From assembly GCA_008973525.1 (NCBI GenBank), contig WACJ01000108.1:186001-250000 (forward strand): a DNA stretch of 64,000 bases. Reading direction: 5' to 3'. This stretch comes from Stenopsyche tienmushanensis (Eukaryota; Arthropoda; Insecta; Trichoptera; Stenopsychidae). The notes under the pieces were generated by a model. It saw only the letters and a program-made list of their open reading frames with translations. It made no database searches and was not told the DNA's origin. Of the stretch, positions 60,601 to 61,783 are shown piece after piece. Both the position numbers and the translations under genes were made by a program. Numbering within the stretch: position 1 is the first letter of the stretch; each line of letters opens with the position of its first letter.

Positions 60601-61783
60601 ACAAGTGGAGAAAGTGATAAAGAGCATAACAAGGGTTATGTAAGTTTTGACTTTTGCAGGTGAACCTTCATCGAAAGGACGACTTGCATCATCTGGATGG
60701 ACAAAGGCCGATCTAACGAACGATATGTTAATTGGGAAGAAAACAATGGCCGGCAAAGAGCGAATAAATTATCATAAATGCTACGATTTTAGATTTGGAA
60801 AAGCGCGATAAGGGGTCGCCCGAGGGCTTCGCCCCCTCCCGCGGTCTCGGAGCGAAGAGAGTTACCTCCGGCGTGAGATCGTCCTCGTCCTCCTCCTTCT
60901 CGACCTTGAAGTCGACGACGGCCGTCCACCCGGAGGAGGAGGCCGGCGCCGCGTCGGGGTCCTCCGGCTCCGCCTTCGGGAGGAGAGCCGCCCCGAGCTC
61001 CGGGTTCTCGAGGAGGTAGCCGTCGAAGCTCCCGCGCTCGGGCTTCTCGTCGAGCAGCTCGATCTGCCGCTTGAACTCCTCGAGCGTCTCCCGGCTCTCG
61101 TCGTAGTCCATCAGGTCGGCGAGGTTCTGCTCGGCGATCGAGTCCCCGCCGGCGCTCCTCAGGTAGTAGGGCATGAAGTCCGCCTCGTCGCCGGCCGGAG
61201 TCGGGGCCGGGGGCGCGCTCCCCCGCGGGGGCGGCGGCGGGTCGACGAAGAGGCGCCCCGCGTCGGAGGGCTCCTCGAGCGAGTCCTCCTCGAGCAGCGG
61301 CCCCGCGAGCCGGTACGGGTCGCCCGCCGGCGGGGGCGAGGGCGCCGGCGGCGGCTCCTCGGGCTCCTCCTCCTTGACGGCGGCGGCCTGCTCGGCCTCG
61401 CCGCCGTCGAGCTGCGCCTCCGGCGGGCCCCGGGCGGCGTCCCCGCTCGGCGTCTCGACCCCGCTCAGCAGGTAGGCGTGCACCGCCTCGCGGTCGGGCC
61501 CCCCTCGGCCCCCCCAGCGTCCGAGCGACATCATCTCCTCGAACACGTCCCTCTCGTAGGCGGCGAGGATCGAGTCGAGCGACTTCGGGTGCCGCTCCCG
61601 CTCCCGCGGGTAGAACGCCGAGATCTCCGGGGCGCGCTCCGTCCCGTTGACGAGCCCCCCGGCGGCGAGCCGCCCCCCGGGGCCGTCCGAGCCGGGCCGC
61701 CCGCGCGGGTCCGCCCTCAGCAGCGACAGGGCGAGGGCGAGCCTCAGCAGCTCCTCGCCGTACAGCTTCTTGAGTCCTATCAT
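523..61783 (-). CDS. cnc: cap-n-collar (CncC, Nrf1/Nrf2-type bZIP factor), whole coding span of 20 exons
   Basis: CncC is a nuclear bZIP transcription factor that pairs with small Maf proteins on antioxidant-response elements and is restrained by Keap1 (family knowledge). The 20 exons listed separately join with GT/AG introns and matching phases to about 1105 residues. Visible landmarks: hydrophobic box at residues 10-23; DLG-type motif at 307-322 ([16 protein letters not shown]); ETGE at 387-390; Glu- and His-rich stretch at 422-524; EQRWQDLA block near 533; [13 protein letters not shown] block near 680; [16 protein letters not shown] block near 750; CNC domain about 922-975; basic region with QNCRKRK at 979-985; leucine zipper to about 1030. 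Three introns exceed 17 kb. The exon at 6173..6322 has one surplus base. Identity is very secure; the last exon and any alternative first exons are less so. Confidence 0.96.
802..934 (-). CDS. cnc: cnc coding exon 19 (post-zipper tail)
   Basis: This 133-nt exon, phase 0 in and phase 1 out, has a GTTTAG acceptor and a TCAG|GTGAAT donor. It encodes [20 protein letters not shown], then [20 protein letters not shown] and SPRS. LRDxDGNP...[16 protein letters not shown] is the conserved Neh3-like C-terminal segment. If the donor is not used, the frame runs 12 further codons to a stop near 772, which is the alternative C-terminus. Confidence 0.92.
1008..1181 (-). CDS. cnc: cnc coding exon 18 (basic region and leucine zipper)
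   Basis: This exon has 58 codons, phase 0 to phase 0, with a TTGTTTAAG acceptor and a TTTCAA|GTAATT donor. It encodes [20 protein letters not shown] and the zipper through LYRHVFQ. The invariant Asn and Arg of the bZIP signature (N-x7-R type, here within [11 protein letters not shown]) are intact, so DNA binding should be preserved. Small Maf proteins are the expected dimer partners (family knowledge). Confidence 0.98.
1259..1389 (-). CDS. cnc: cnc coding exon 17 (CNC domain)
   Basis: This 131-nt exon, phase 1 in and phase 0 out, has a ATGTTTACAG acceptor and an AATAAG|GTAAAT donor. It encodes [20 protein letters not shown], then [23 protein letters not shown] in continuation. This is an essentially canonical CNC domain running into the basic region, which gives the family its extended DNA contact. 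Together with exon 18 it makes the gene identity unambiguous. Confidence 0.98.
1835..1921 (-). CDS. cnc: cnc coding exon 16 (start of CNC domain)
   Basis: This 87-nt exon, phase 1 in and phase 1 out, has an AATTTTAG acceptor and a CACTAG|GTATTT donor. It encodes [20 protein letters not shown] and then [12 protein letters not shown](K/R)ARALGIP is the conserved N-terminal edge of the CNC domain, and the Gly codon is completed by exon 17. Confidence 0.94.
2065..2217 (-). CDS. cnc: cnc coding exon 15
   Basis: This 153-nt exon, phase 1 in and phase 1 out, has a TTGTTGTAG acceptor and an AAAAGAG|GTTTCT donor. It encodes [20 protein letters not shown], then a [13 protein letters not shown] motif and a Pro-rich tail ending LARDKR. 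HNHTY.LPP is a recurring insect CncC signature before the CNC domain. An alternative acceptor two bases downstream would break the phase. Confidence 0.9.
2445..3106 (+). mobile_element. Degenerate Tc1/mariner-superfamily element with terminal inverted repeats
   Basis: The left end TCATCCAAATGTTACGCTTA and the right end TAGGCGTCACATTTGGATGA are inverted copies about 20 bp long. Between them, broken plus-strand frames retain a [13 protein letters not shown] stretch and [12 protein letters not shown] residues reminiscent of the (D)LTPLDFFLWGYVK part of Tc-like transposases. It sits in the cnc intron between exons 14 and 15. It shares the internal block CCAATCAATATT with the small element at 15,051. 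Confidence 0.55.
3167..3299 (-). CDS. cnc: cnc coding exon 14
   Basis: This 133-nt exon, phase 0 in and phase 1 out, has an AATTGCAG acceptor and a CCAG|GTTTGT donor. It encodes [20 protein letters not shown], then [20 protein letters not shown] and HMAP. The intron before it (3300..4203) contains a CAGTGGCGGATTTA-family repeat; the intron after it contains a Tc1/mariner-like remnant. Confidence 0.92.
3775..4135. repeat. Copy of CAGTGGCGGATTTA repeat family (internal part)
   Basis: This copy contains GGCGCAATTTAAGTTTGAGA, a GATATTCGGCCCTCGATATG block and a GAGCCCCGAGGCGCA stretch, all recurring at 45,277, 54,881, 40,350, 40,695 and 6,563. It lies in the intron between exons 13 and 14. Its terminal inverted repeats are not clearly preserved. 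Confidence 0.55.
4204..4291 (-). CDS. cnc: cnc coding exon 13
   Basis: This 88-nt exon, phase 2 in and phase 0 out, has a CATTTTCAG acceptor and a TTCCAG|GTATAA donor. It encodes [20 protein letters not shown] and then HMFGKRCFQ. The KKHHMFGKR stretch matches the conserved CNC-family segment after the Ser/Asp block. Other frames also stay open, but only this one keeps phase with both neighbours. Confidence 0.9.
4366..4483 (-). CDS. cnc: cnc coding exon 12 ([16 protein letters not shown] block)
   Basis: This 118-nt exon, phase 1 in and phase 2 out, has a GCTTGCAG acceptor and a CATAG|GTAAAT donor. It encodes [20 protein letters not shown], then [18 protein letters not shown]. The Ser/Asp-rich block is one of the most conserved segments in CNC proteins outside the bZIP. 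Its DS..SS spacing suggests a phosphodegron-like role by analogy with Nrf2 Neh6, which is inference. Confidence 0.95.
4556..4690 (-). CDS. cnc: cnc coding exon 11
   Basis: This 135-nt exon, phase 1 in and phase 1 out, has a TTTCCGCAG acceptor and a GAGCCG|GTCTGT donor. It encodes [19 protein letters not shown], a Gly/Ala/Pro-rich linker, then [21 protein letters not shown] continues directly from DMAMNEG of exon 10. The open frame also extends upstream without a stop to about 4895, discussed as a possible alternative start. Confidence 0.93.
6006..6102 (-). CDS. cnc: cnc coding exon 10 (acidic [14 protein letters not shown] block)
   Basis: This 97-nt exon, phase 0 in and phase 1 out, has a GCTTTCAG acceptor and a GAAG|GTAAAC donor. 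It encodes [19 protein letters not shown] and then [14 protein letters not shown]. The acidic/hydrophobic block is strongly conserved in insect CNC proteins and probably acts in transactivation (inference). It joins exon 11 in phase, giving [10 protein letters not shown]. Confidence 0.95.
6173..6322 (-). CDS. cnc: cnc coding exon 9, with an apparent one-base frameshift
   Basis: The exon runs from a CGTTTCAG acceptor to a TACCAG|GTATCC donor. Its 5' part, joined in phase to exon 8, reads [20 protein letters not shown] and reaches FYKAEHPPH followed by TGA. Its 3' part reads HQPDSMYYQ in the +1 frame, and only that frame joins exon 10 (NGTNELNG) in phase. Both parts resemble CNC-family sequence, so one base is surplus. 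The likeliest place is the four-base C run of the sense strand (plus 6206..6209). The length, 150 nt, is one more than the flanking phases allow. This is either an assembly or sequencing error or a real disruption. Confidence 0.85.
6206..6209 (-). other. cnc: Probable indel site (CCCC run) in cnc exon 9
   Basis: Removing one C from this homopolymer on the sense strand would continue KAEHPP straight into [11 protein letters not shown] and remove the premature TGA at about 6203..6201. The exact base cannot be placed. The five-C run nearby at 6232..6236 is a less likely alternative, because the frame upstream of the four-C run still looks right. Confidence 0.6.
6396..6490 (-). CDS. cnc: cnc coding exon 8
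   Basis: This 95-nt exon takes 2 bases of a codon from exon 7 and ends with one base (TACG|GTAATC). It encodes [20 protein letters not shown] and then [12 protein letters not shown]. The NEK(S/T)xxAPASDLY pattern is familiar from insect CncC. The splice junctions agree with both neighbours. Confidence 0.9.
6558..6700. repeat. Copy of CAGTGGCGGATTTA repeat family
   Basis: It starts GGTGGCGGATTTAGCACTCG and continues with the shared GAGGCACAATTTAAGTTCGA block and TTACGCGACATCAG. It sits in the 266-nt intron between exons 7 and 8. Small open frames on the plus strand here are part of this repeat. Confidence 0.6.
6757..6923 (-). CDS. cnc: cnc coding exon 7 (EQRWQDLA block)
   Basis: This 167-nt exon, phase 0 in and phase 2 out, has a GTCGACAG acceptor and a CTCGG|GTCAGT donor. 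It encodes [20 protein letters not shown] and then a His-rich tail ending [17 protein letters not shown] is a hallmark shared by CNC proteins of insects and vertebrates. The upstream neighbour in the mRNA is 17 kb away at 23966; the next exon is 266 nt downstream in the gene. Confidence 0.95.
9070..9370 (+). mobile_element. mariner transposase N-terminal fragment
   Basis: The plus-strand frame retains [20 protein letters not shown] and [15 protein letters not shown]. These are the second helix-turn-helix and linker of mariner transposases. Stops follow at once and no catalytic part is seen, so it is a dead fragment. Confidence 0.8.
9590..9740. repeat. Dispersed repeat with TCCGCTTTTCGGA hairpin, copy 1
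   Basis: It has AAAATGCCACAAAAGCCCCA, then CAGTCCGCTTTTCGGATCGCTGA. The same order of blocks recurs near 63,540-63,650, and inverted near 56,150-56,280 and 15,640-15,790. Class unknown. Confidence 0.5.
11164..11305. repeat. Dispersed repeat (GATGTATTTACTACA family), copy 1
   Basis: GATGTATTTACTACAACTCG and the following AATAGATACGGGGTTC block recur at 42,869-42,950. They recur inverted at 60,345-60,510 together with TATGGTGTACCAAATACA. Non-coding and of unknown class. Confidence 0.6.
12003..12262 (+). pseudogene. Tc1-like transposase N-terminal fragment
   Basis: A 75-codon frame reads [20 protein letters not shown], then a [13 protein letters not shown] stretch. These match the N-terminal helix-turn-helix of Tc1-type transposases (…REIARRLGIS..T..Y.I… and TDNEDKFI…). 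The reading continues only in shifted frames, so it is decayed. Confidence 0.75.
12466..13978 (+). mobile_element. mariner element with terminal inverted repeats and a nested pogo/Tigger piece
   Basis: The ends AATCACTCAATAAGTTCGTGGGATGA (12,474-12,497 core) and TCATCCTACGAATTTATTGAGTGATG (13,936-13,961 core) are inverted copies. Frames at 12,600-13,100 encode broken mariner transposase: [16 protein letters not shown], then [14 protein letters not shown]. The element is longer than the usual 1.3 kb because unrelated sequence with a pogo-like tail lies near 13,388-13,780. Confidence 0.75.
13388..13669 (+). pseudogene. pogo/Tigger-type transposase C-terminal fragment
   Basis: A 93-codon open frame includes [20 protein letters not shown] and [14 protein letters not shown]. 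..TL..SWRKLLP.. is the tail pattern of Tigger/jerky-like DDE transposases. Only the C-terminal part is present. It probably inserted into, or recombined with, the mariner around it. Confidence 0.6.
15051..15232. mobile_element. Miniature inverted-repeat element related to 2445..3106
   Basis: About 180 bp is bounded by ACATCCAAGTGTGACGCCTAG and its inverted copy ending TAGGCGTCACATTTGGATGA. The internal TCAATCAATATTGAGTGACT is shared with 3040-3065. It is non-coding and so probably a deletion derivative of the same Tc-like family. Confidence 0.6.
15640..15795. repeat. Dispersed GGTCCGAAAAGCGGACC-type repeat, copy 2 (diverged)
   Basis: CAGCGGTCTAAATTTTGGACCGGTTGGACACG followed by CTGTGGCCACTTC and TTTAGGGC parallels 56,205-56,280 (quoted in parts, with many substitutions). 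Orientation is opposite to the 9.6-kb and 63.6-kb copies. Confidence 0.45.
16030..16225. repeat. Dispersed repeat (TCATCRGGGTTG…TGAATGATCTTTGCTA), copy 1
   Basis: This copy shares GAATGATCTTTGCTA, GAATGCCTTGTA, AAATTGAGACAAC and ATGATCCCGCAGGATAGCAT blocks with copies at 25,840 and 39,890, all in the same orientation. No coding frame, no obvious terminal repeat. Confidence 0.55.
17640..18010 (+). pseudogene. LINE reverse-transcriptase remnant
   Basis: Broken plus-strand frames encode FVDY.KAFDC.NWEYL, typical of the reverse-transcriptase YRKAFD motif region. Further on comes [15 protein letters not shown], matching the GCETWT..K..EKKI.AFE stretch near the end of non-LTR elements. Several stops and a large internal deletion show it is dead. 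Confidence 0.7.
18200..18425 (+). mobile_element. Helitron-like 5' terminal fragment
   Basis: TCTATATATATAAAAATGAATG followed by TGTTGGTTGTCGTGCTG matches the usual 5' end of insect Helitron/Helentron elements. A downstream segment resembles their non-coding body. No Rep/helicase coding is seen and the 3' hairpin was not located. Confidence 0.5.
20265..20466. mobile_element. pogo/Tigger-type MITE with TA duplication
   Basis: The left end CAGTCAACCCTCCTATAGCG and the right end CGCTATAGAAGGATTGAGTG are inverted repeats with a few mismatches, flanked on both sides by TA. A second inverted TATAGCG pair lies inside. The CAGTCAACYCTC terminus and TA target are typical of the pogo branch. About 200 bp and non-coding. 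Confidence 0.8.
20671..21093. mobile_element. hAT-type MITE with 8-bp target duplication
   Basis: Ends TAGGGCTTCTAACCGGAACG and, inverted, CAGGGTTTCGAACCGTTATT resemble each other. The element is flanked by an exact 8-bp repeat GTTTATAG at 20,663-20,670 and 21,094-21,101. The 423-bp interior has no transposase frame. The 8-bp duplication indicates the hAT superfamily. Confidence 0.85.
23966..24274 (-). CDS. cnc: cnc coding exon 6 (Glu-rich and His/Gly-repeat region)
   Basis: This 103-codon exon, phase 0 to phase 0, has a GGTTGCAG acceptor and a CACCAG|GTCGCT donor. The first third is Glu/Lys-rich ([20 protein letters not shown]). The middle is a run of alternating His-Gly and His-Ala dipeptides, followed by Pro, Gln and poly-Ala/His patches ending AAAYHHQ. 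It joins directly to [13 protein letters not shown] at 6923. Low-complexity linkers are common in CNC proteins, so the alternating repeat is probably length-variable. The plus-strand open frame across it is a shadow. Confidence 0.92.
24348..24445 (-). CDS. cnc: cnc coding exon 5 (completes ETGE)
   Basis: This 98-nt exon starts after TTTCCAG with GT GAA TAC, which finishes the Gly codon of ETGE and continues [20 protein letters not shown]. It ends TTGCGC|GTGAGT in phase 0. Without splicing the frame hits TAA soon after, which supports the donor. Only a 73-nt intron separates it from the next exon. Confidence 0.92.
25060..25590. promoter_or_regulatory. CpG-rich block in cnc intron 4
   Basis: This GC-rich stretch contains several GCCATNTT-type motifs (25,230-25,292) on both strands and many CGG/CCG runs. 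It lies 600 bp upstream of exon 5 in the gene. Overlapping open frames have no domain. It could be an alternative promoter for a shorter Cnc isoform lacking the Keap1-binding region, by analogy with Drosophila CncA/CncB; this is inference. Confidence 0.35.
25840..26080. repeat. Dispersed repeat (TGAATTATCTTTGCTA family), copy 2
   Basis: It shares TTTCATCAGGGCTGTTCATTG, ATCTTTGCTATGTAACTGAA and AAATTGAGACAACC with the copies at 16,030 and 39,890 (first block quoted without its last base in those). Same orientation. Non-coding. Confidence 0.5.
29990..30200 (+). promoter_or_regulatory. CpG-rich, TATA-containing promoter-like block in cnc intron 4
   Basis: A strongly GC/CpG-rich stretch holds a CAAAATGGTGG motif (30,045-30,055), a GGGGAGGGGCCG GC box (30,107-30,118), an inverted CCAAT box (ATTGG at 30,126-30,130) and TTATAAAATAA (30,159-30,169), in the order expected for a plus-strand promoter. 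No coding exon was recognised downstream. It could serve a nested or antisense transcript, or be an enhancer. Confidence 0.4.
31017..31240 (+). pseudogene. mariner transposase fragment (DNA-binding part)
   Basis: Plus-strand frame with [20 protein letters not shown] resembles the ..SL.DDPR.GRP..A.T...I region before the mariner catalytic domain. The companion C-terminal piece lies at 31,500-31,700, with a palindrome in between. Heavily decayed. Confidence 0.5.
31301..31352. repeat. Perfect 52-bp palindrome
   Basis: The half TAAATCCCACCATATGCACA continuing AAAAAT is followed at once by its exact reverse complement, with no spacer (centre 31,326/31,327). It lies between two mariner-like coding remnants, so it may derive from joined transposon ends or from a fold-back event. 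Confidence 0.95.
31500..31700 (+). pseudogene. mariner transposase C-terminal fragment
   Basis: Frames encode [16 protein letters not shown] and, shifted by one base, [16 protein letters not shown]. The latter is the HPPYSPDL.P.D.HLF catalytic-end motif of mariner transposases. [15 protein letters not shown] follows. The frame is broken, so inactive. Confidence 0.65.
33625..33780 (+). promoter_or_regulatory. Promoter-like block with TATAAAAG in cnc intron 4
   Basis: A locally CpG-rich stretch holds CCGCCATTTT (33,631-33,640), CACTTCCGGAC (ETS-like) and a strong TCTATAAAAGCC TATA box (33,766-33,777) in plus orientation. No protein is recognised downstream, where a 143-codon open frame looks like chance. 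Confidence 0.35.
34723..35365. mobile_element. pogo-like inverted-repeat element
   Basis: The left end CAGTACACTTAAACCTTTTT and the right end, inverted, ATACTAAAACCTCTTTTTGT match along about 24 bp. Inner copies of CGCATAACTT.GAAAT occur on both arms (about 34,835-34,850 and 35,324-35,340). No complete transposase frame. The terminus style resembles Tigger elements. Confidence 0.55.
35625..35845. repeat. Copy of CAGTGGCGGATTTA repeat family (diverged)
   Basis: It contains ATATGATCGGTTTTCTATTACGCGGCAT and CTTGAATCCCTTGAATTACG (first given in part), followed by GAGCCCCCCTGAG. These match the 3' half of copies at 3.8 kb and 54.9 kb. Confidence 0.45.
37140..37255. repeat. Dispersed CGATATATCG-containing repeat, copy 1
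   Basis: It contains AATGAGCCAATGAATCCCCG, GTTTCACAATGGACGATATATCG and TTTTAGCACTCTGAGGGTTAA (given in part). The same ordered blocks occur at 38,390-38,470, and inverted at 45,980-46,085 and 60,215-60,310. Non-coding. Confidence 0.6.
38330..38470. repeat. Dispersed CGATATATCG-containing repeat, copy 2
   Basis: AATGAGCCAATAACGATCGT, then CGACGATATATCGTATTTTAGCACTCTAAG (in part), parallels 37,140-37,255 in the same orientation. Confidence 0.6.
38540..39740. promoter_or_regulatory. CpG-rich block in cnc intron 4
   Basis: About 1.2 kb is much richer in CpG than the DNA around it and carries GGCCGCCATCTTGTAAAC (YY1-like core) at 39,255-39,272. Open frames on both strands (up to 183 codons) have no recognisable domain and overlap each other, as expected from few AT-rich stops. 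A distal promoter or enhancer of cnc is the simplest reading. Confidence 0.35.
39890..40085. repeat. Dispersed repeat (TGAATGATCTTTGCTA family), copy 3
   Basis: It carries CTCATCAGGGTTGTCCATCG, AATGATCTTTGCTACGTAAC and TGATCCCGCAGGATAGCATG, matching the copies at 16,030 and 25,840 in order and orientation. Confidence 0.55.
40350..40910. repeat. Two adjacent CAGTGGCGGATTTA-family segments around a shared unknown block
   Basis: At 40,350-40,460 and 40,695-40,900 there are GGCGCAATTTAAATTTGAG and CGGCCCT.GAT blocks of the family. Between them, 40,500-40,690 matches the inverted region 52,215-52,405, including CATTTCATCATCGTTCTCAT and GTGCGTTTTGTAATTTTTCAGGCG (in part). This may be the interior of a longer element. 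Confidence 0.5.
41508..41644. mobile_element. Miniature element with perfect CAGTGGCGGATTTA terminal repeats
   Basis: This 137-bp element begins CAGTGGCGGATTTA and ends TAAATCCGCCACTG, a perfect 14-bp inverted repeat. The interior has GGCGCAGAAGGCGCGCGCCT and TTTTTGACCCATCGCGCAAT (the family's 3' block). Flanking octamers GCCATGAA and CCCATGGC match only partly, so a target duplication is uncertain. Confidence 0.8.
41949..42003 (-). CDS. cnc: cnc coding exon 4 (first part of ETGE Keap1-binding motif)
   Basis: This 55-nt exon follows a CCAAAACTAG acceptor and ends at ACCG|GTGAGT. It encodes [18 protein letters not shown] plus the first base of the next codon. Joined to the exon at 24445 the codons read T-G-E, completing the high-affinity Keap1-binding ETGE core at residues 387-390. 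Phase 0 in, phase 1 out. Confidence 0.95.
42085..42201 (-). CDS. cnc: cnc coding exon 3
   Basis: This 39-codon exon, phase 0 to phase 0, has a TTTTTCAG acceptor and a CCG|GTGAGT donor. It encodes the [20 protein letters not shown] stretch and then a charged helix with [15 protein letters not shown], between the DLG and ETGE motifs. In Nrf2 the corresponding inter-motif helix is lysine-rich and is ubiquitinated by the Keap1-Cul3 ligase; a similar role here is inference. The introns on either side are only 76 and 81 nt. Confidence 0.93.
42278..42352 (-). CDS. cnc: cnc coding exon 2 (DLG-type Keap1-contact motif)
   Basis: This 75-nt, 25-codon exon lies between a TTTTTCAG acceptor and a CAT|GTAAGTA donor, in phase 0 at both ends. 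It encodes [16 protein letters not shown] followed by FCLDSNIVH. This is the Neh2-like low-affinity DLG motif of CNC proteins, with Met replacing Leu before Gly as in other insect CncC proteins. The exon is too short to stand out as an open frame and was found by motif. Confidence 0.95.
42606..43394. mobile_element. hAT-type element with TAGGGAATC termini and near-perfect 8-bp duplication
   Basis: The left end TAGGGAATCCAATCCCGGGA and the inverted right end TAGGGAATCTAATCCCAAAA match. The flanks are ATCAGCAC and ACCAGCAC (7 of 8). Repeated CCCGGGAT palindromes sit near both ends. Inside are a CAGTGGCGTAAC terminus (42,750) and the GATGTATTTACTACA repeat (42,869), suggesting nested insertions. 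No transposase frame. Confidence 0.75.
42869..42950. repeat. Dispersed repeat (GATGTATTTACTACA family), copy 2
   Basis: GATGTATTTACTACACCTCG through AATAGATACGGGGTTCAGAA matches 11,164-11,240 closely. It lies inside the hAT element at 42,606..43,394. Confidence 0.6.
43430..44275 (+). mobile_element. piggyBac-type element remnant
   Basis: Two similar blocks, GTGGGTCAAAATTGACCCAG (43,449-43,468) and GTGGGTCAAATTTGACCCAC (44,214-44,233), lie near the ends; each is itself nearly palindromic. TTAA occurs at 44,268-44,271, the usual piggyBac target. A transposase tail lies between. No intact gene. Confidence 0.6.
43663..43845 (+). pseudogene. piggyBac transposase C-terminal fragment
   Basis: A 60-codon frame reads [20 protein letters not shown] and then [20 protein letters not shown]. 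It matches the (Y)N.TKGGVD..D....YS..RKTRRWP...F...L(D/N)IA. signature of piggyBac transposases. The catalytic core upstream is missing. Confidence 0.8.
44750..44900. promoter_or_regulatory. GC-rich block with CCGCCGCCATTTT motif
   Basis: A short GC-rich patch in cnc intron 1 ends with CGCCGCCGCCATTTTATTTT (44,820-44,839), a YY1-like core often found near insect promoters. No exon recognised. Confidence 0.25.
45277..45420. repeat. Copy of CAGTGGCGGATTTA repeat family (intact left end)
   Basis: It starts CAGTGGCGGATTTAGGACTC and continues AGGCGCAATTTAAGTTTGAG, GATATTCGGCCCTTGATATG and TATACGGCATCAG. The right terminus is not found, so this copy is truncated. Confidence 0.7.
45980..46090. repeat. 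Dispersed CGATATATCG-containing repeat, copy 3 (inverted)
   Basis: Runs CCTTTAGAGTGCTAAAATAA, ATATATCGTCGATTGTGAAA and ATCGCTATTGGCTTATTGAT. This is the reverse orientation of copies 1 and 2. Confidence 0.6.
46300..46560. promoter_or_regulatory. CpG-rich block in cnc intron 1
   Basis: A CpG-rich stretch with GGAGCGCCATCTTGGAAA at 46,398-46,415. Overlapping open frames of 93 and 144 codons on opposite strands have no domain. A regulatory role is inference only. Confidence 0.25.
49380..50327 (-). mobile_element. mariner element, decayed, minus strand
   Basis: The end at 50,299-50,326 reads, on the minus strand, TTAGGTTATCCCATAAGTTT, a typical mariner terminus. The transposase follows in pieces: [20 protein letters not shown] (helix-turn-helix); [10 protein letters not shown] (first catalytic Asp, in another frame); [12 protein letters not shown] (second Asp). 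Several frameshifts make it inactive. The far end is unclear. Confidence 0.8.
51030..51600. promoter_or_regulatory. CpG-rich block in cnc intron 1
   Basis: CpG density is well above the surrounding DNA. A 103-codon plus-strand frame at 51,246-51,557 has no recognised domain. Listed as possible regulatory DNA only. Confidence 0.2.
52215..52405. repeat. Unknown block shared with 40,500-40,690 (inverted)
   Basis: On the minus strand it reads TGCATTTCTTCGTCGTCCTC and continues with GTGCGCTTTGCAATTTTTCA, closely matching 40,505-40,580. In both copies one frame gives about 60 codons with the same start (MCISSS...QIYSA.CNFSGV). This could be coding on that strand or a fossil transposase read in reverse. 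Confidence 0.55.
52790..53480 (+). pseudogene. mariner transposase, full-length but degenerate
   Basis: Ordered fragments read [18 protein letters not shown], a [12 protein letters not shown] stretch, [20 protein letters not shown] (second catalytic Asp region) and [14 protein letters not shown] (C-terminus). Many stops and shifts intervene. It is preceded at 52,541-52,640 by a CAGTGGCGGATTTA-family segment (GGCAGTTTTACCTACAGGCG). Confidence 0.8.
53930..54240 (+). pseudogene. Tc1-like transposase C-terminal fragment
   Basis: An 85-codon frame includes [19 protein letters not shown], matching the SPDLNPIE.LWDELDR catalytic-end motif of Tc1 transposases. CQLWAF lies at its end, and the remaining residues are diverged. 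No intact upstream portion was found. Confidence 0.65.
54881..55273. repeat. Copy of CAGTGGCGGATTTA repeat family (intact right end)
   Basis: It shows GGCCCTTGGCGTAATTTAAG, a CGATATGCGCGATTTCCTAT block, TTACGCGGCATCAGGGC, CTGCGCCTTTACG and the right end TTAAATACGCCACTG. It complements the left-end copy at 45,277 and allows a consensus of about 400 bp. Confidence 0.65.
55846..56401. mobile_element. hAT-type element with exact 8-bp target duplication
   Basis: The left end CAGGGCCGTAACAAGG and the inverted right end AAGAGCCATAACGAGG match. TGGGTGAT is exactly duplicated at 55,838-55,845 and 56,402-56,409. The interior carries the GGTCCGAAAAGCGGACCGG repeat near 56,205. No transposase frame was recognised. 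Confidence 0.85.
56150..56285. repeat. Dispersed GGTCCGAAAAGCGGACC repeat, copy 3
   Basis: GTCGGCGGTCCGAAAAGCGG, then GTTGAACACGCTGACCTTGT and CTTTTAGGGC. GGTCCG-AAAAG-CGGACC forms a hairpin. It lies inside the hAT element at 55,846..56,401. Confidence 0.5.
57681..57923 (+). pseudogene. pogo/Tigger-type transposase C-terminal fragment
   Basis: An 80-codon frame reads [20 protein letters not shown] and [13 protein letters not shown]. ..I..AWN.V......  .WKK.. is the tail pattern of Tigger/jerky-type transposases. The upstream catalytic part is not evident. Confidence 0.6.
58540..59025 (+). mobile_element. mariner fragment with right inverted repeat
   Basis: It ends TCATCCTACGAACTTATTGAGTGATG, nearly identical to the right end of the 12.5-kb mariner. 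Frames upstream hold [20 protein letters not shown] and [13 protein letters not shown], matching the same transposase region. The left end and much of the gene are missing. Confidence 0.7.
60215..60330. repeat. Dispersed CGATATATCG-type repeat, copy 4 (inverted, diverged)
   Basis: CTCTGAATGCTAAGCAACGA, TACATCGTCCAATGTGAAAC and ATCGCTATTGACCCATTGAT parallel copy 3 at 45,980. Confidence 0.55.
60345..60510. repeat. Dispersed repeat (GATGTATTTACTACA family), copy 3 (inverted)
   Basis: It contains GCGCGCTACTATGATGTGTA, TTTGGTACACCATATGAAAT and ATTATTAGAGTCGAATTGTA, the inverse of 11,164-11,305. Confidence 0.6.
60866..61783 (-). CDS. cnc: cnc coding exon 1 (N-terminus, residues 1-306)
   Basis: The exon starts [20 protein letters not shown]. 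This ATG is the first after an in-frame TGA at 61843..61841. Residues 10-23 form a hydrophobic segment like the N-terminal homology box that anchors vertebrate Nrf1 in the ER, and HPKSLD at 65-70 matches the Nrf1 second box. The rest is acidic and rich in Pro, Gly and Glu, with a [15 protein letters not shown] stretch near residue 240. It ends in phase 0 at a GAG|GTAACT donor and joins the DLG exon at 42352. GC content is very high, so long antisense open frames over it are artefacts. Start choice is well supported; an ER-anchored pool is inference. Confidence 0.95.

Larger units (their letters stand above)
42353..60865 (-). other. cnc: cnc intron 1 (18.5 kb)
   Basis: This is the intron between exons 1 and 2. 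It holds a hAT element, a piggyBac remnant, several mariner and Tc1 fragments, CAGTGGCGGATTTA repeats and CpG-rich blocks (44.75-44.9, 46.3-46.56, 51.03-51.6, 56.95-57.4 and 59.3-59.9 kb), listed separately where identifiable. The intervals 46.9-49.3, 50.4-51.0 and 59.95-60.2 kb show nothing I can identify. No exon with consistent phase was recognised. Confidence 0.85.
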
